Positions 3,976 through 5,008 of a DNA stretch of 5,008 bases are shown here, piece after piece. The notes under the pieces were generated by a model, which saw only the letters and a program-made list of their open reading frames with translations, was not told the origin of the DNA and ran no database searches. This DNA comes from Lachnospiraceae bacterium (GTDB taxonomy: Bacteria; Bacillota; Clostridia; Lachnospirales; Lachnospiraceae): positions 1-5,008 of the forward strand of contig JAAVAG010000092.1 of NCBI GenBank assembly GCA_014804185.1. Direction: 5' to 3'. The translations under genes were made by a program, and so were the position numbers. Positions within the stretch are counted from its first letter, which is position 1; every line of letters starts with the position of its first letter.

Positions 3976-5008
3976 TTATTTCTGCGCCACATCTTTCATG
4001 GAAAAGCTGATGCGGCCCATCTTATCCTTGCCAAGACAAACCACCGTCACCACGTCTCCCAGTGTAAGCACGTCTTCCACATGCGCAATCCTCTGCTTGC
4101 TGATCTTGGAAATGTGAACCATTCCCTCTTTGCCGGGTGCAAACTCAAGGAATGCTCCAAACTCTTTGATGCTGACAACCTTGCCCTTGAAGATCTGGCC
4201 TTCCTCAAAGTCCGTCACTATGATCTTGATCATCTCAACGGCCTTATCCATCATTGTAATATCCGTACCGCAGACAGATACCTGTCCGTCATCCGTAATA
4301 TCGATCTTCACGCCGGTACGGGCAATGATCTCATTGATGGTCTTTCCTCTCTGTCCGACCACATCGCCGATTCTCTCAGGGTCGATCTGAAGAGAAATAA
4401 TCTTAGGCGCATATTTGCTGACTTCGCTGCGGGGTGCGGAAATGACCGGTTTCATGCAGGTGTCCATGATAAACAGCCTTGCATCGCGGCACCGTGCAAT
4501 CGCGCCCTCCACGATAGGCCGTGTCAGTCCGTGGATCTTGATATCCATCTGGATGGCTGTGATGCCCTCCGTGGTTCCTGTCACCTTAAAGTCCATATCG
4601 CCGAAGAAGTCTTCCAGTCCCTGAATATCTGTCAGAAGCACATAATCGTCATCTGTTTCCCCGGTGACAAGTCCGCAGGAGATACCTGCCACCATCTTTT
4701 TGATAGGTACGCCCGCCGCCATCAGGGACATGCAGGATGCACAGGTGGATGCCATGGAGGTGGAACCGTTGGACTCAAAGGTCTCCGAAACGGTGCGGAT
4801 CGCATAAGGGAACTCCTCCTCCGAGGGCAGCACCGGAATCAGCGCGCGCTCTGCCAGCGCTCCGTGACCGATCTCACGGCGTCCCGGTCCTCTGCTGGGT
4901 TTTGTCTCACCAACAGAATAGGACGGGAAATTATAATGATGCATATATCTCTTATTGACTTCATTTTCATCCAGTCCATCAATTCTCTGCATTTCGGATA
5001 AAGGTGCA
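3976..5008 (-). CDS. pnp: Polyribonucleotide nucleotidyltransferase (PNPase), 3' part, 5' end outside the window
   Basis: PNPase is a cytosolic 3'-to-5' exoribonuclease that degrades RNA phosphorolytically to nucleoside diphosphates, and it acts in mRNA turnover. About 343 codons are visible, roughly the C-terminal half of a family near 700 residues. The frame is open to the window edge and begins with APLSE just before a Met at 4990-4992; that Met is internal, not the start. Counting from the first full codon, the second RNase PH-like core shows GPGRREIGHGALAER (about 40-54) and GDMDFK (136-141), whose acidic residues correspond to the catalytic Asp pair of the family. A KH domain follows with the GxxG loop GQRG (about 218-221), then an S1 domain (about 269-338) with KEFGAFLEF and GMVHISK. 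The protein stops almost directly after S1 at MKDVAQK, so there is little C-terminal tail. It ends in TAA about 28 nt before a strong terminator. Identification is secure. Confidence 0.97.
   Translation of the reverse strand, partial: APLSEMQRIDGLDENEVNKRYMHHYNFPSYSVGETKPSRGPGRREIGHGALAERALIPVLPSEEEFPYAIRTVSETFESNGSTSMASTCASCMSLMAAGVPIKKMVAGISCGLVTGETDDDYVLLTDIQGLEDFFGDMDFKVTGTTEGITAIQMDIKIHGLTRPIVEGAIARCRDARLFIMDTCMKPVISAPRSEVSKYAPKIISLQIDPERIGDVVGQRGKTINEIIARTGVKIDITDDGQVSVCGTDITMMDKAVEMIKIIVTDFEEGQIFKGKVVSIKEFGAFLEFAPGKEGMVHISKISKQRIAHVEDVLTLGDVVTVVCLGKDKMGRISFSMKDVAQK

Noticed and set aside
3976..4992. Reading the Met at 4990-4992 as the start of a short PNPase
   Set aside because: The frame stays open to the window edge with PNPase-like residues (APLSE) before this Met, and the first RNase PH core must lie further upstream, so it is a window truncation.
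3907..5001. Long plus-strand open frame (364 codons) opposite pnp and its terminator
   Set aside because: It is the antisense shadow of a clearly conserved PNPase. Its translation is rich in His, Arg and Cys with no recognisable domain, and it starts inside the terminator region.

Overview
The window comes from an endospore-forming member of the Firmicutes (Bacillota). The moderate G+C content and the character of the PNPase and SpoIIIA proteins suggest the class Clostridia, probably Lachnospiraceae or a near relative. The family assignment is an impression from protein sequence, not a computed placement. All supported genes lie on the minus strand, so transcription runs from high to low coordinates.

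The right-hand quarter (3976-5008) is the 3' portion of pnp, which encodes polynucleotide phosphorylase: the second RNase PH-like core, the KH domain and the S1 domain. Its 5' end lies outside the window. It is followed by a strong intrinsic terminator (3916-3948) and a probable second, weaker one (3871-3904). Next come a very good candidate sigma-E promoter (3822-3849) and a perfect match to the SpoIIID consensus at the predicted transcription start (3806-3815).

The rest (1-3789) is the spoIIIA operon in the canonical order spoIIIAA-AB-AC-AD-AE-AF-AG, with AG cut off by the window edge. These mother-cell genes build the SpoIIIA part of the SpoIIIA-SpoIIQ channel ('feeding tube') between mother cell and forespore after engulfment. 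AA is the cytosolic type II/IV secretion-like ATPase, AB resembles a GspF-type platform protein, AC, AD and AE are multi-pass membrane proteins, and AF and AG carry or are related to ring-building domains. The genes are tightly packed: AA/AB overlap by 7 nt, AD/AE by 4 nt, and AF/AG abut with no gap and in the same frame.

I do not see an undescribed system here; it is a recognised sporulation locus. The points worth a second look are a compact SpoIIIAF that seems to lack most of its ring-building domain, an in-frame 12-bp tandem duplication in the same gene, the single TAG separating AF from AG, a SpoIIIAE without an obvious signal peptide, a cysteine-rich SpoIIIAB, and the compact promoter/SpoIIID/tandem-terminator region between pnp and spoIIIAA. 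No mobile elements, RNA genes or CRISPR arrays were seen, and there is no gene-free stretch over 300 bases.
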